Below, piece by piece: positions 1 to 13,465 of a stretch of DNA of 35,543 nucleotides. Positions within the stretch are counted from its first letter, which is position 1. Each line of letters begins with the position of its first letter. The position numbers and the translations under genes were made by a program. Origin of the DNA: Saccoglossus kowalevskii (taxonomy: Eukaryota; Hemichordata; Enteropneusta; Harrimaniidae); NCBI RefSeq assembly GCF_000003605.2, contig NW_003156751.1:3742-39284 (forward strand). The letters are read 5' to 3'. The notes under the pieces are model-generated. The model had not been told where the DNA came from, did no database searches, and saw only the letters and a list, made by a program, of their open reading frames with translations.

Positions 1-3060
<3,060 letters not shown>

Positions 3061-3420
3061 TAGGTGATTTTCGAACAATTGCGAGATCTCGCGAGATGCA
3101 TGAAAGACGCGCGTCGAACGTCTGCTGCAAAAATCGAACTATTTGATTTTGAACTAGAATTTCTTTATTTCGCAGCTTACATTGACCGGCCGATCTTCGA
3201 CAGAGGAATATTGCTTCCGAACCCTCACTTAATCGAAATTGCCTATCATCAAATGTGGACAGCACATTATTAAGCATGGAAATGTCCCCGAAATACTTTC
3301 GCGTTTGTCGAATCCCACGCGATGTTTGACGCGACTACGACGCTATGACCTTTGTTTGTCCTGTTTTTACGTTCGATTTCACGCATAACGCGTGATTCTC
3401 GCAGTGAACGGAAAATGGTC
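3061..3420. promoter_or_regulatory. CpG-rich islet with a BANP/Kaiso-type palindrome, candidate promoter
   Basis: CpG dinucleotides are dense here (many CGCG and GCGC words) against a CpG-poor flank. The 12-bp perfect palindrome ATCTCGCGAGAT lies at 3086-3097. It contains TCTCGCGAGA, the motif bound by BANP at CpG-island promoters in vertebrates. Overlapping open frames on both strands (2969-3277 minus, 3064-3273 plus) may only reflect the GC-richer composition, although a transcribed first exon cannot be excluded. No gene start can be fixed from the sequence alone. Confidence 0.45.
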
Positions 3421-4461
3421 TATTTGTTTATGTAAAAAAATTAAGAGGGTGCCATATATTTCAGCCTACTAAAATGTAATGAAGATAACGAAGGTGTATA
3501 CAGTATTATGTTCTACAAATATGCTTATGCTTGTTATGATTATACTTATAATATTAAAATAGTAATATCGTATAAAACGTACATGCACCTTTCGTCTCGC
3601 TAACTCGTTCAAAGTCTGGTAGATGTAAATTGGTGTATAACTCGATGCATTCGTTCTAATGTGGGTTTGCCAGATATTACTTAATTGTTGGTAAGTTTGT
3701 ATAAAGGAGCAGCTATTGAGGCTAATTTAGGGTCAAATTTACAGAAGTAATCTGCATAGGAATACGTATGTGCATATAATCTGCATGTTTTCAACTACGA
3801 AAAATATCTCAAATACGAAGGTGTCAAAACAACCAAAATTCCCATTCCTGTGCTGATCGGCTCTGCTTGATTGCTACAATGGCTTATTGTATGGTATTTC
3901 TGGGTGCATTTTTCTAGGTTACAAGATGTTTTAAATGTAGCGGCAACAAAAAAAATTACGAAGATACGATCACATAACTCTTGATCTAATATCTTGATGT
4001 AAATATATAATTGGATTTAAAATTGTATTGATTGTGTTTACAATACTGTATCGCAAATCACCGAAGTATATATTCCTCCAAATGCTAGTCTTAGGTCTTC
4101 TACTATGTGTTACTTGAGGTACCCGGATCCAGCTTGATAACATGTGACGATAGAGTGTTTATAGTTTGTGTGCCACGTCTTTGGAATTACCTCCATTAAC
4201 CTAAATTTAAGTTTCAAGGTCGCACTAACAACTTTTTTGTTCATGAAGACATTTAATCTATGACTGTATGATCATATAAATAGTGTATTTTTTTTGTTCA
4301 TGGCTGAATATTTATTTTTTTGTTCATTTTGTATTGTAAAAAGCGCAATATAAATGAACAAATTATTTGTTATTGTTGGCGCCCTCGTGTAATTTACTCG
4401 ACTCTGATCGAAACAGTGGGTTAATATATGCTAACCCACACTTTGTATTGGTGTTTTTCAC
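3421..4461. other. Intergenic, no supported gene
   Basis: AT-rich sequence with no convincing open frame, RNA or repeat array. A CTCF-like GAGGGCGCC core (minus orientation) sits at about 4379-4388. Confidence 0.5.
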
Positions 4462-4570
4462 ACATAGTCAAATCAGTAAGGGAGAAATAGAAGGTCGTTT
4501 TGAAAAGAGTGAGCATGTGGCACTCGCCATATATCGTTTTGAGTCACAATAAAATGGTTTCCCATAAAAA
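4462..4570. repeat. Diverged direct repeat, copy 1
   Basis: This segment shares two blocks with 4712-4803. One block is around ACATAGT-AAATCAGTAAG at its start; the other is around CGTTTTGAGTCACAATAAA followed by GGTTTC near its end. The order and orientation are the same and the middle differs. It may be a fragment of an interspersed repeat family or a local duplication. Confidence 0.6.
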
Positions 4571-4711
4571 GAAATAACAACATACCTAAACGATATTTGT
4601 ATATACAGTCACATTAAATCGATTTTATAATTCCAAAAAAAAAATGATTGACAGACAATATAAACAATTTACATCACAATTATTCAAACAACAAAACAAG
4701 TTCATTACTTT

Positions 4712-4803
4712 ACATAGTAAAATCAGTAAGAGAAAAATACATGGATCTCTTGGTAACGTGATGTCCGACGTTTTGAGTCACAATAAATAGGTTTCTGTAA
4801 AAA
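4712..4803. repeat. Diverged direct repeat, copy 2
   Basis: This is the partner of the segment at 4462-4570: same orientation, about 250 bp further on, with a shorter middle. It ends just before a CpG-rich patch. No target-site duplication or terminal inverted repeat is evident at either copy. Confidence 0.6.
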
Positions 4804-4894
4804 TGCAACTGATGATATTTCCGTCTGTAAGAGTGATGTCACATTTAACTCCAAGTTCAATCATTATAACTGCCAAATATCTTTTGAATGTTAA

Positions 4895-5060
4895 AGTGGA
4901 GGGATCGTCACCTGCGCACGCGCGGGAATTGAGACCCAAGCGAAGATATCTACGCACGCCGAAAACGCAAATTCCCATGGGTAGACGCTAGTTTGTAAAC
5001 AATGACACACTATGGTCGTTTTCCGCATACGCAGATGATGACTTCCCCGCTCTAAGAAAA
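4895..5060. promoter_or_regulatory. Small CpG-rich patch with an NRF1-like core
   Basis: A local CpG cluster includes TGCGCACGCGCGGG at 4913-4926, close to the NRF1 half-site pattern (GCGCA..GCGC), and further CpGs to about 5050. The rest of the neighbourhood is AT-rich. It lies about 900 bp beyond the end of the minus-strand gene at 5946-6599, so it is not that gene's promoter. Function is unproven. Confidence 0.3.
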
Positions 5061-5945
5061 ACCCCTTGATTTAATAATTGGAACAAACATAAAGCGACAG
5101 AATGATGATCAATAAATAAAACTGTTGCCATGCCCATTTATTTTACAGTCGTATAGCACATTTTCAAACACATAAATAAATAATAGTGGCTAGGAATATA
5201 GACAGTTGAATTATAAAATATCTTGTTAAATAATACATCGCAAACCTTTCGAAAATAGCATTTGAATAAGATGACTGATTGGTAAACTACTAGAATGATT
5301 ATAACATTAAAAAATGAAGGAGAGGATGAAAAAAAGAAGGGCTGTATTTGAATTAATGATTCCTTGTTGATGTTTAATATCATTGATTGATTACATGTGG
5401 TGTTTGTATAAAAAGTTCATTATTTCATTACTTGACATAAATAGACAATCTGAGGTTTTGAGTTTTAAGAAAAGAGTAAACAAGTGAGAAATAACTGCCT
5501 TGCAGAAACTGTATAAACATTGATAAGTTAAACAATGGAATGCGGAAATTGTGAACAAATTGAAATATTAGTGTTTCAATATTAGTATGCAGATGATGAG
5601 TATATTGACAACACTGAAATATATGTAAATGCTTAATTAAAGTCTAATATTTAAAATATTTGATATAGAAAAACGTGACATATTGTTTCTGGACAGCGAC
5701 AAAGATGTTTAAATAACTAACTGGAATGCTGCTGTAAACTGTAAGACTACTTCTACCAATGTGTGATTTGGAATTAAGATATGCTATTTCACAATCGTGA
5801 ATTTGAAGTCATCAGCAAATCACCAATATCTACGCTTTTAAAAGTCATTAAAAATACAAGTTATTCAAGGTCGACTGTGTCTAAATATATGATGTTTGTA
5901 CAAGAAAAGAGTATAGCATATACACATTGTTATTCATTGCATCGA
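5061..5945. other. 3' flank of the 5946-6599 gene
   Basis: AT-rich sequence, probably including the 3' UTR of the minus-strand gene. The nearest canonical minus-strand AATAAA I find is at 5137-5142, about 800 bp past the stop codon, so either the 3' UTR is long or a variant signal is used. No other gene is supported. Confidence 0.4.
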
Positions 5946-6599
5946 TTATGTGTTTGTTTGTGTTTCCTCCACTGCTGTAATTTCAGCGTTAGTTACAATT
6001 CTCATTCTGTCTTTGATCCCATGATTTGACGACGCAGAGGGCGCTATAATGTATTGGTCTTGATGTGTAAAACTATTAGAATCACATTCCACTTCTGAAG
6101 TGCTATTTTTCTCATCATGTGTTTCGACTTCATTATTATATTCAACAGAAGTTTCTTTTGGAATTTTCATTTGGTAACATTGGTCGCCTAGAGTCTGACA
6201 ATTGTCATCTACTGGTGACATTTCGTTGCAAAGGTTTGTTGCATTCGTCTGTGGTAGCGGTATGCCAGGCTGGATCGATACTTCGTGTGAGTACGAGTCG
6301 ACATGGGCATGCGTTTCTTCGGCTCGATCAAGTTTAGGAGGAAATATCTTTTTACAGCAACTTAACAAACTACCAAATGTACATGAAATACATCCGAGTA
6401 TGACAAATAATGACCCGAAGCCAATTAGGAATGTGTTGCCGAGCGTGATACAGTAGCTGCCTCCGATAATGCAACACACACCAACAACAGTTAAAACACA
6501 TTTCCATCGGTGCTTCCTCACGCAGTCTCTCACTGATTCAGGGCATACTTGAGGCCCTGAATACGACTGAGCTCCATGGCGACCAACTGTAGAAATCAT
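5946..6599 (-). CDS. Two-TM hairpin protein with acidic Ser/Thr-rich tail, 217 aa
   Basis: Unrecognised single-exon gene. The start is the ATG at 6599 with A at -3 and an in-frame TAA three codons upstream, so the N-terminus is complete if the exon is unspliced. Residues 1-33 end in a basic cluster (RKHRWK). Two hydrophobic helices follow, about 34-54 and 57-80, separated by only a few residues, then Cys-Cys-Lys-Lys at 81-84, a plausible palmitoylation site next to the membrane. Residues 89-217 are hydrophilic, rich in Glu, Ser, Thr and Asn, with no second hydrophobic segment. Basic residues on both sides of the hairpin suggest both termini are cytosolic. Ten Cys lie within residues 19-82. 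A YNNE tetrapeptide in the tail fits a GRB2-type SH2 site (pY-x-N). Topology matches the gene at 33761-34299 and, loosely, barttin-like two-TM subunits, but I claim no homology. The coding assignment is strong; the function is unknown. Confidence 0.75.
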   Translation of the reverse strand: MISTVGRHGAQSYSGPQVCPESVRDCVRKHRWKCVLTVVGVCCIIGGSYCITLGNTFLIGFGSLFVILGCISCTFGSLLSCCKKIFPPKLDRAEETHAHVDSYSHEVSIQPGIPLPQTNATNLCNEMSPVDDNCQTLGDQCYQMKIPKETSVEYNNEVETHDEKNSTSEVECDSNSFTHQDQYIIAPSASSNHGIKDRMRIVTNAEITAVEETQTNT

Positions 6600-8960
6600 C
6601 TTTGTTTACGCATAGCGCATCGTAGCGGAACTAAACAATTACAACCAAATGCTCCATTGGACGGTGTAATGTTTAGAATAACAAATAAAACATGACATAA
6701 AAATGAAACAATTACAAACACACATTTCACGCTATTACGTCCATTTTATATGTGGGTAATTGTCGCTACTTTCAAAGAATGAACGCCGCTTCTAAAATAA
6801 GATATAACATAACACACGTGACCGGAAACTGAGTTATCGACCCTATAGCCTGGCAAATGAGAATGCGTTTTGTGATTCATATACAATAATCAATAGTATA
6901 TATATATTAATATACGACGATAATATATATTGACATATATGTACAATGATTTAAATTGAACACATCTTGTAAGGCCGGTGATAAAACGTCTTACTCGGTT
7001 GATATTTTACCGTACGAGTACTAGATATGATTCGTACCTAAAGGAAAAACCAATAAAGACATGTATTAGTTACCATGGAGATATAATTAATTTGTCGCCT
7101 TTTTGTGACGTCCGTAACTCCCTGTGGACTATTCTCCCGGTTTATTCGTTTCTTTCAGAGTTAACAACATCAATGTTATTTACATGTACGTTACGAGGGG
7201 ATATACCCCTTATGTAACATATAAGCAATATATGACGATGGTGACTTTACGATGTACCAATCTATATATCTATATTAAAGCTCTTCATTGCCAGTAAAGA
7301 TTTATACTTGGCCCATTGATAGTATAGTCTTAGATTACTTCCGTAAATAATAGAAAACCGTGTATTGCTTCCACATATAATATATTTATATTAGGTTTCA
7401 AATTGTCCAAGGAAAGGTCGATTTCAGCATACTTGATGGAGTGACTGTAAACGGATACCTCGGGTAGACGATAGCATTTGATTTGATTAAGTCAGCGAAG
7501 AAAAAAAATGAATGTTAATATATGCAAGACACATTAATGTTGTTGACACGGAAAGCGTTTAGGAATATTATCCTTTATGCAATTGTCATAATCACGTTCA
7601 AACCACAGATTCAATTAAACAATCTGAGATATGATTCGCACGATGTTCAAGTTGTATCAATAGATAACGTTCGTGATAATTTCACATCGCAAGATGGCTC
7701 ACTTCCATCTCAAGACGGGAAACAAGATATAAAGTAAACTGAAAATTTTTGGAGAAACGAAACATTTTACAAGAAATAATGTTTTTCGAATGTACCATTA
7801 ACATCCAACGTCTATATAGGTGATTCTGGAATGTCTTTGGAGGAAGTATTCAATTGAGATTGCCATTACAAATAGTATTACTATAATAGGATGAACAATA
7901 TGCAAGTTTTGGTAGGATAAAACAGTTGGGCAGAGGTTCCGTCTGAAAATAGTGTTCTTGAATATGACGAATCATTGCTATCGTTTGATGTGTTTATATA
8001 TGGGTCAATGCATTTCCAGCAAAGTACATACAACTTACCTCTCATCTATTCCAATAAGTTGTATGTTACTGTACATTTCATTTCAGAACAAACCAATAAA
8101 GTCGTATGCAATGAGCAAAATACTGTTCTATAACAAATCAAAATATTAAAATACACATTAGTTTTGATGATAATTTGACAATTCTGAAGCGAGTTTGGGG
8201 CTTGTTTTAGTTTCGATAAACACGATTTGTGTTGGTTTTCGGTATTCATTTTTGTAAATATTGGTTCACCAACATGTTTGGATCATAATAAATTGTGCCT
8301 TATATGTAAATCATATATGACGTCATCTCAAACTTATTTAGTATTATTTTATTAGATTCAGTATTACACTTTTGGTTCACCTGTTAAGCCAGATTTTGAT
8401 AAAAATAGATTTATATGTTGTGACAACAATTCTAAACAAACCATCACAAATACAGTTATACAGTCAAATGGAAATTGACAACATTGATGACCAGATCGTT
8501 AGCAACCAGATCAAAACATTATTGTCGTAATTGTCTTTTGCTCTACTGTCATCGAATATATGACACAGTGAATCTGAATTCATGTAGGAATATATACATA
8601 CTTGGATGTTTATAATGATATACTGGTTCATTTTAAAAACTATTTCAATATATATTTATAGTTTTTAGAAAGAATTATGCTTGCTTGTACAATTTATGTG
8701 GTTCTCAGCATGACCATTCAATCACAAGTGAATTTCAAAAATATGACGATTTAAATTTTCTTTTGCTATGTATTACATGCGTTATTCAAAAAATCTTCAC
8801 TTTGAAAAGAAGCAATTTACTTTTACACACATTCATAAACATTTTAATTTACTCCACGATATTTTTTATCGATTTTTCTTCGAAATCGTTAAAGTACATG
8901 TTTAATAGCGTGTACGTTTAAGTCATTCAGCTTTTATTATACTATATTCAATAACATTGA
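6600..8960. other. Intergenic, no supported gene
   Basis: The first 100-200 bases probably hold the promoter of the minus-strand gene ending at 6599. There is a CACGTG E-box at about 6816-6821 and AT-rich palindromic sequence at 6895-6950. A full palindromic CRE (TGACGTCA) is at 8318-8325. Short open frames (6978-7217, 7522-7737, 8685-8921, plus) have no recognisable domains or convincing splice sites. Confidence 0.5.
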
Positions 8961-8964
8961 TGTG

Positions 8965-9011
8965 AATAATAGCATGTCACGTATTTCTAAACAAAGTTTT
9001 ATTTGTATCAC
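8965..9011. repeat. Diverged direct repeat, copy 1
   Basis: The pattern is AATAATAGC..GT..CGTATTTC.AAACAAAG followed by an AT-rich stretch and GTATCAC. It reappears about 276 bp downstream at 9238-9284. It is short and diverged, and I cannot name a family. Confidence 0.4.
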
Positions 9012-9237
9012 AAATAAAAAAATATTTCCGACAAGTGAGAAACGTTAAACACCCCAAGTCTAAAAATAATCATCGTGTGTGAGGGGTAAATGTTGGTAAC
9101 ACATGGTATTTGTCAAAGTAAATTGCGTTGACAAAGATCACCATATATACAATACCCATTCATTTGTCCGTTCAAATTAATTGGTGACATATATTATTAA
9201 TTCATTATGATCTCAATGATACATTCACTGATCTGAC

Positions 9238-9284
9238 ACATTAATAGCGTGTGGCGTATTTCAAAACAAAGATGTTACATACTA
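9238..9284. repeat. Diverged direct repeat, copy 2
   Basis: This is the partner of 8965-9011 in the same orientation, with the core AATAGCGTGTGGCGTATTTC then AAACAAAG and GGATCAC. It could be a remnant of an interspersed element. Confidence 0.4.
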
Positions 9285-10735
9285 TTTGGATCACGATTGT
9301 TGTCGAATGTTAATGCCAATTCGTTCGTAGCATTTAAGTGTCGGGGTGTTTTCTCCAGTATAATCATTCATGCGACGCAGTGATCTACAATTCACTAGTT
9401 AAATAAGTAAATAAAATACTAACAATCAGTAACACAGAATTCTAGAACGATAAGCTCAAAATTAAAGTACGTATTAAAAGATTTAACCACTCAGTAATTA
9501 CGTTGGTACACGAGCCACCGACCACTTCGAGTTATTTTGAAAACAATAATTTGACAAAACAATCATTAGCTTTTTGAAATGGCAAAACCAAATAAGGAAA
9601 CACAGAGTACTACTTTAAATGACGTAATAATGCCTGTACTGGTGCCGTATAGAAGGAAATGTCCTCTGGAAAATTACAGATTTGATTTCACAATACTAAG
9701 ATTGTACGTGTCTGCGACAATAAACAAAACGTTGACTGAAATTCGTTAATGGAACACAGCATTATTTATGATGACATTACCAAACTCCTTATGGTATGTA
9801 CTGTTATGATGGTATCACTTATATCTGTATAATAAATTGTAGTTTTATTATGGTAAATGTGATTTCTATTGTAATATGCGCCTTTGACATTTCAACATAC
9901 TCTCTTTAATATGCATGGGACGTGAAATGCTACATGTTATCAATCTTTGTTAAAACAAGCCTTTGGGATAATAGTAAGGCAACTATCATTTACATCTAAT
10001 CTAACATTTAAAACATCTATCAAGCAATCACTCCCACACTTTTAGGATCGATCGTGAATGATATGACAACACAAACACCTAGTAGTATTAACACTGTGCA
10101 TATGTCTAGATTTATATCAGAATTGGCTAGTATAAATGTCTGTACAATGACCGAGAATCTAATGAAACTCACCAATTACAAAAATTTGGTCAATGTGAAA
10201 ACAAGTAGAGTAGTCGATTCTACTGAACTAACATGATATGAAGATAATGTTCTTCATAGTTGTCGTTATGTGTGTTACCTGCGTATATTGGGAATCGTTG
10301 GGGATTAGTTTGTCGACTCAAAGACGGCTTGCAAAAAACGAGGGCGTACCACCGCTCTACTCAAGTACACGTCCATCCTACGCATCTCTCCAATGAGCTG
10401 AAATAAATGAACACCATTCACATTTGACGGGTAGTAATTAGGACATGCTCAAACATGGTTTTGTATTGATGTGTCGCGTAGCATTGGCTTAATTGAGTGG
10501 TACGGTCAGCGGTATTGACGCTTTGGTAATTGTTCAAGGAAACGTTGACTTAACTAATAGGACGTTCAAATATGGGTAATCACTGCAATATATTATGTGG
10601 GAATCGGATGAAATCGTTATCAGAAAAATAAACAGGACAAGTGTGCATTTCCACGGTTACCATGAACACGTATACTATCCTTTACTGTAGTTTTCATACA
10701 TGTATGCTTTAAACTTACTTTCTCTCTATCTTTCA
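9285..10735. other. Intergenic, no supported gene
   Basis: AT-rich with scattered stops in all frames. The open frame at 10054-10236 (plus, 60 aa) has balanced composition but no recognisable motif and no clear splice sites, so I do not call it. No array or RNA gene is seen. Confidence 0.5.
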
Positions 10736-10759
10736 GCAGCTAATAAAGAATCGTGTATG

Positions 10760-10845
10760 GTACGATTGGCATCCATGTGCGCAGATGTACGATTGGCATC
10801 CATGTGCGCAGATGTACGATTGGCATCCATGTGCGCAGATGTACG
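10760..10845. repeat. 27-bp x3 perfect tandem repeat, frame-preserving
   Basis: Three identical copies of a 27-bp unit lie at 10760-10786, 10787-10813 and 10814-10840, plus the first five bases of a fourth. Because 27 is a multiple of three, a plus-strand frame stays open across it and encodes a nonapeptide (RLASMCADV) three times. Just upstream, a pyrimidine-rich run ending TTTCAG at about 10717-10736 looks like a 3' splice site, so this might be part of an exon. No partner exon was identified. Confidence 0.9.
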
Positions 10846-10912
10846 CTCCCCAGGCAGCTTAGAAGGTTGTTATTATTACCATGTGTTTTATTTTATTTTG
10901 TGTTTACTTTAA

Positions 10913-12140
10913 ATGTGTTTTGTTTTTTTAAATACACTCGCTTTAAATTGTGCTTTTTACTAAAGTATGCAGGACTCAATTGGAAATCATAAAACTCCTT
11001 TTTGTAAAAATATAGAATATGAATAAATAAATACCATTACCAAAGGTTGAGAAATATATGCTCATACAACAAAATCATTAGACTCGATTATTTCCAGCAG
11101 AAATGTCACTGTTGGGAGTGCGTAGGTATAAATCCTTGGTTGTAAAATAAAAATACCTTCCTGGAGATAACATCTCTCCATCCCAAAGGATTTGCTTTCT
11201 CTGAATAATGCCTGAGCCAATAATACTTACATGATCATTGCTATAGCAACGGATGCGCCATGGATGTCTTACATAGTTTTCATTTAAAATGCAGGGTCAA
11301 TTTGTCCAATCAATGTAATTTGCGCCTCGCAATGACATATGATACTTGTAGAGCGTGGTGCTTTCACTGATAATTAATAATTCAAATATCAGTTCATCGA
11401 TCTTAATATGATGTGGGTATCGTAATCAATAATACATTATTGCTTTACATTGTTTATGCAAAACAACCAGATGACTGAAAGGCTGTCGGAGAAAAAGTAT
11501 ACACATACGGAATAGTTTACCTAAATTTAAAACGCAAATATGATTTACGACATGCCATCATTATGAATGAGCACATAAGCTGATAGTAAAAAAACACGAA
11601 ATGTGCTAAGCATATAATACGCTTTGTATGGCTTAACTATGGCTAAACAATATGAGTTGAATCAAGTGTTTTAGCGTGTTAATACACCGAGGCGTCTCAA
11701 ATACATGTATATAGAAACTAACAGTGATCTGAACTCCACAGTAGAATTCTGAACAGCGTTTGAAACAAAGTTTGTAGTTGGAATCAAACCGGCATACCCT
11801 ATGTATTGCACCCTACAATGGAACTAGGATCAATCTAGATGAGTGACTCAAACAAATCGTGCATGTAGTAAAAATTGTGAAACACAGATATTCGATATAA
11901 TTTCGGTAAAATGCCATTGATAAGATGATTTCTGTCTGTTTTGGAGACTTAACATACCTCCACCTCGTCTTATTTAGTGTATTATGTGTATGCCAGTATC
12001 CAAGTTGACATATTATTGACTTATTATACGTCTAGCACGTCCACGCTACTACCAGAATCCGTATTTCCTGTGATCGGACAGAAATATGCATTGAACATAG
12101 TACAAAAAACGACTGACATTAGGTACTGATTCTCCAGTTA
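10913..12140. other. Intergenic, no supported gene
   Basis: AT-rich sequence without a convincing open frame, array or RNA gene on either strand. Confidence 0.5.
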
Positions 12141-12143
12141 AAG

Positions 12144-12246
12144 TAGAAATCAGACTGGGTCATGTGTTGAATAGTAGCCTATACTAGAAACCGGACTAAG
12201 CTTGGCGGTGATAGTAGTTTAAATTTATACTGGAAACCAGACTGGG
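12144..12246. repeat. Degenerate tandem repeat, about 41-46 bp period, roughly 2.5 copies
   Basis: The word TAGAAATCAGACTGGG or a close variant recurs at 12144, 12185 and 12231 in the same orientation, with partly similar spacer (ATAGTAG...TATACT). Copies have diverged by several substitutions and small indels. No open frame spans it. Confidence 0.5.
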
Positions 12247-13410
12247 TTAAATCAATTTGGGATTTGAATATTGTATTGTTTTGGGAAATACATAGTAATA
12301 TAGCTGTTTACAGTTACATTTTTTAATTTTGCCCAGTGTTTGGTGTAAAGTTGAAGCCTCAACATCAGTGCGGTGGTGGCTGAATAAACTAACCTTGGCT
12401 GGTGGTGATGCAGAAGGAAGTGCACACATTTGTTGGAAATGAAAAATATATTCAATGTAATGACATTGAAATGTAAAAATAAAAAAAAAATGTTGTGGAT
12501 TCTCATTATTTAAATACAAATAAAAATAAAAATATCAACATGGCAAAAATCATCAAATTATCGCGAGAAGTGTCACATTTTGCCAATTTGAGTTGCGAGT
12601 GAAAGTACTAATTCGGCAGTCAATCTAAAATTTTAGGATACTGCAAATCAAGTACGCAATAGTTGCATTCGAAATAAATAAATTGTTTATACCGAAGAAA
12701 TTTTAAAATTTGCAATTATACTATTAATTTTGTGTTGACAAGCATTGTGTCATTCGTACAATGACATTTTTTCTAAATATTTTCTGCTGGGCTTTTGCAT
12801 ATTTAGATCGCCGGAGCAATGGCGATCTAGATGGCCGCAACCTACAAACAAATATGAACAAAAACATATCAGATAAATAAACTATCCGTTGCAATAGTGA
12901 ATTATTATACGAAGCGGTAGCGGTAGCTCATGTCGTAATTCTCGAGTTCGACCTTAGCACAAACATATGCAAATTTACTACAGAACAGGCATTTCAAAGG
13001 CTATTAAAAAAAATTACCAGAGAGCATCTAGATTTGAACGGGATTTCTATGGACTACGGGTCAGATCCTTGCGGGCGTGGGCATTCGCGATTACAATACT
13101 TTAAAAAATAAATGAATAAAAAGATCATAAAATTATTGAATTGTTGCATTTGGTACTTAGGTCTATGGGAAATTGATAAAGAATTCTTTTTTAAGAATGC
13201 TGATATGAACAAGTGGTTTCCGTTTTTCAGTTTTGCCTGTTGTAACGACATTGGAAAGTGATGCACACGTCCAGCTGTACAATTAAAGCAAAAATGATAT
13301 GATATGTCAACACAAATCTGGTTTCAATCACCCTATTGTCATGTAATATATTCTTGCTAATATTGACAATACAGCGATAGGTGCAACTTTAAAATGGAGA
13401 CTTGTGGTTT
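12247..13410. other. Intergenic, no supported gene
   Basis: AT-rich. A weak tRNA-like B-box (GAGTTCGACC) near 12952 is preceded by a poor A-box-like word, but it lacks the stems of a tRNA. Open frames at 12247-12519 and 13054-13266 (minus) lack recognisable features. Confidence 0.45.
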
Positions 13411-13417
13411 AGGTTAC

Positions 13418-13462
13418 GTCCGCCAGTCCGTCCGTTCGTTCGTCTGTCTATATTTCCGTCTG
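13418..13462. repeat. Degenerate tetranucleotide repeat (TCCG/TTCG/TCTG)
   Basis: A run of related four-base words (GTCC, GTTC, GTCT) about 45 bp long, clearly of simple-sequence origin. It is CpG-rich in an AT-rich setting. Confidence 0.6.
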
Positions 13463-13465
13463 TTA

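Noticed and set aside
12905-12965. tRNA-like A-box and B-box words
   Set aside because: The spacing is too short and no cloverleaf stems can be formed.
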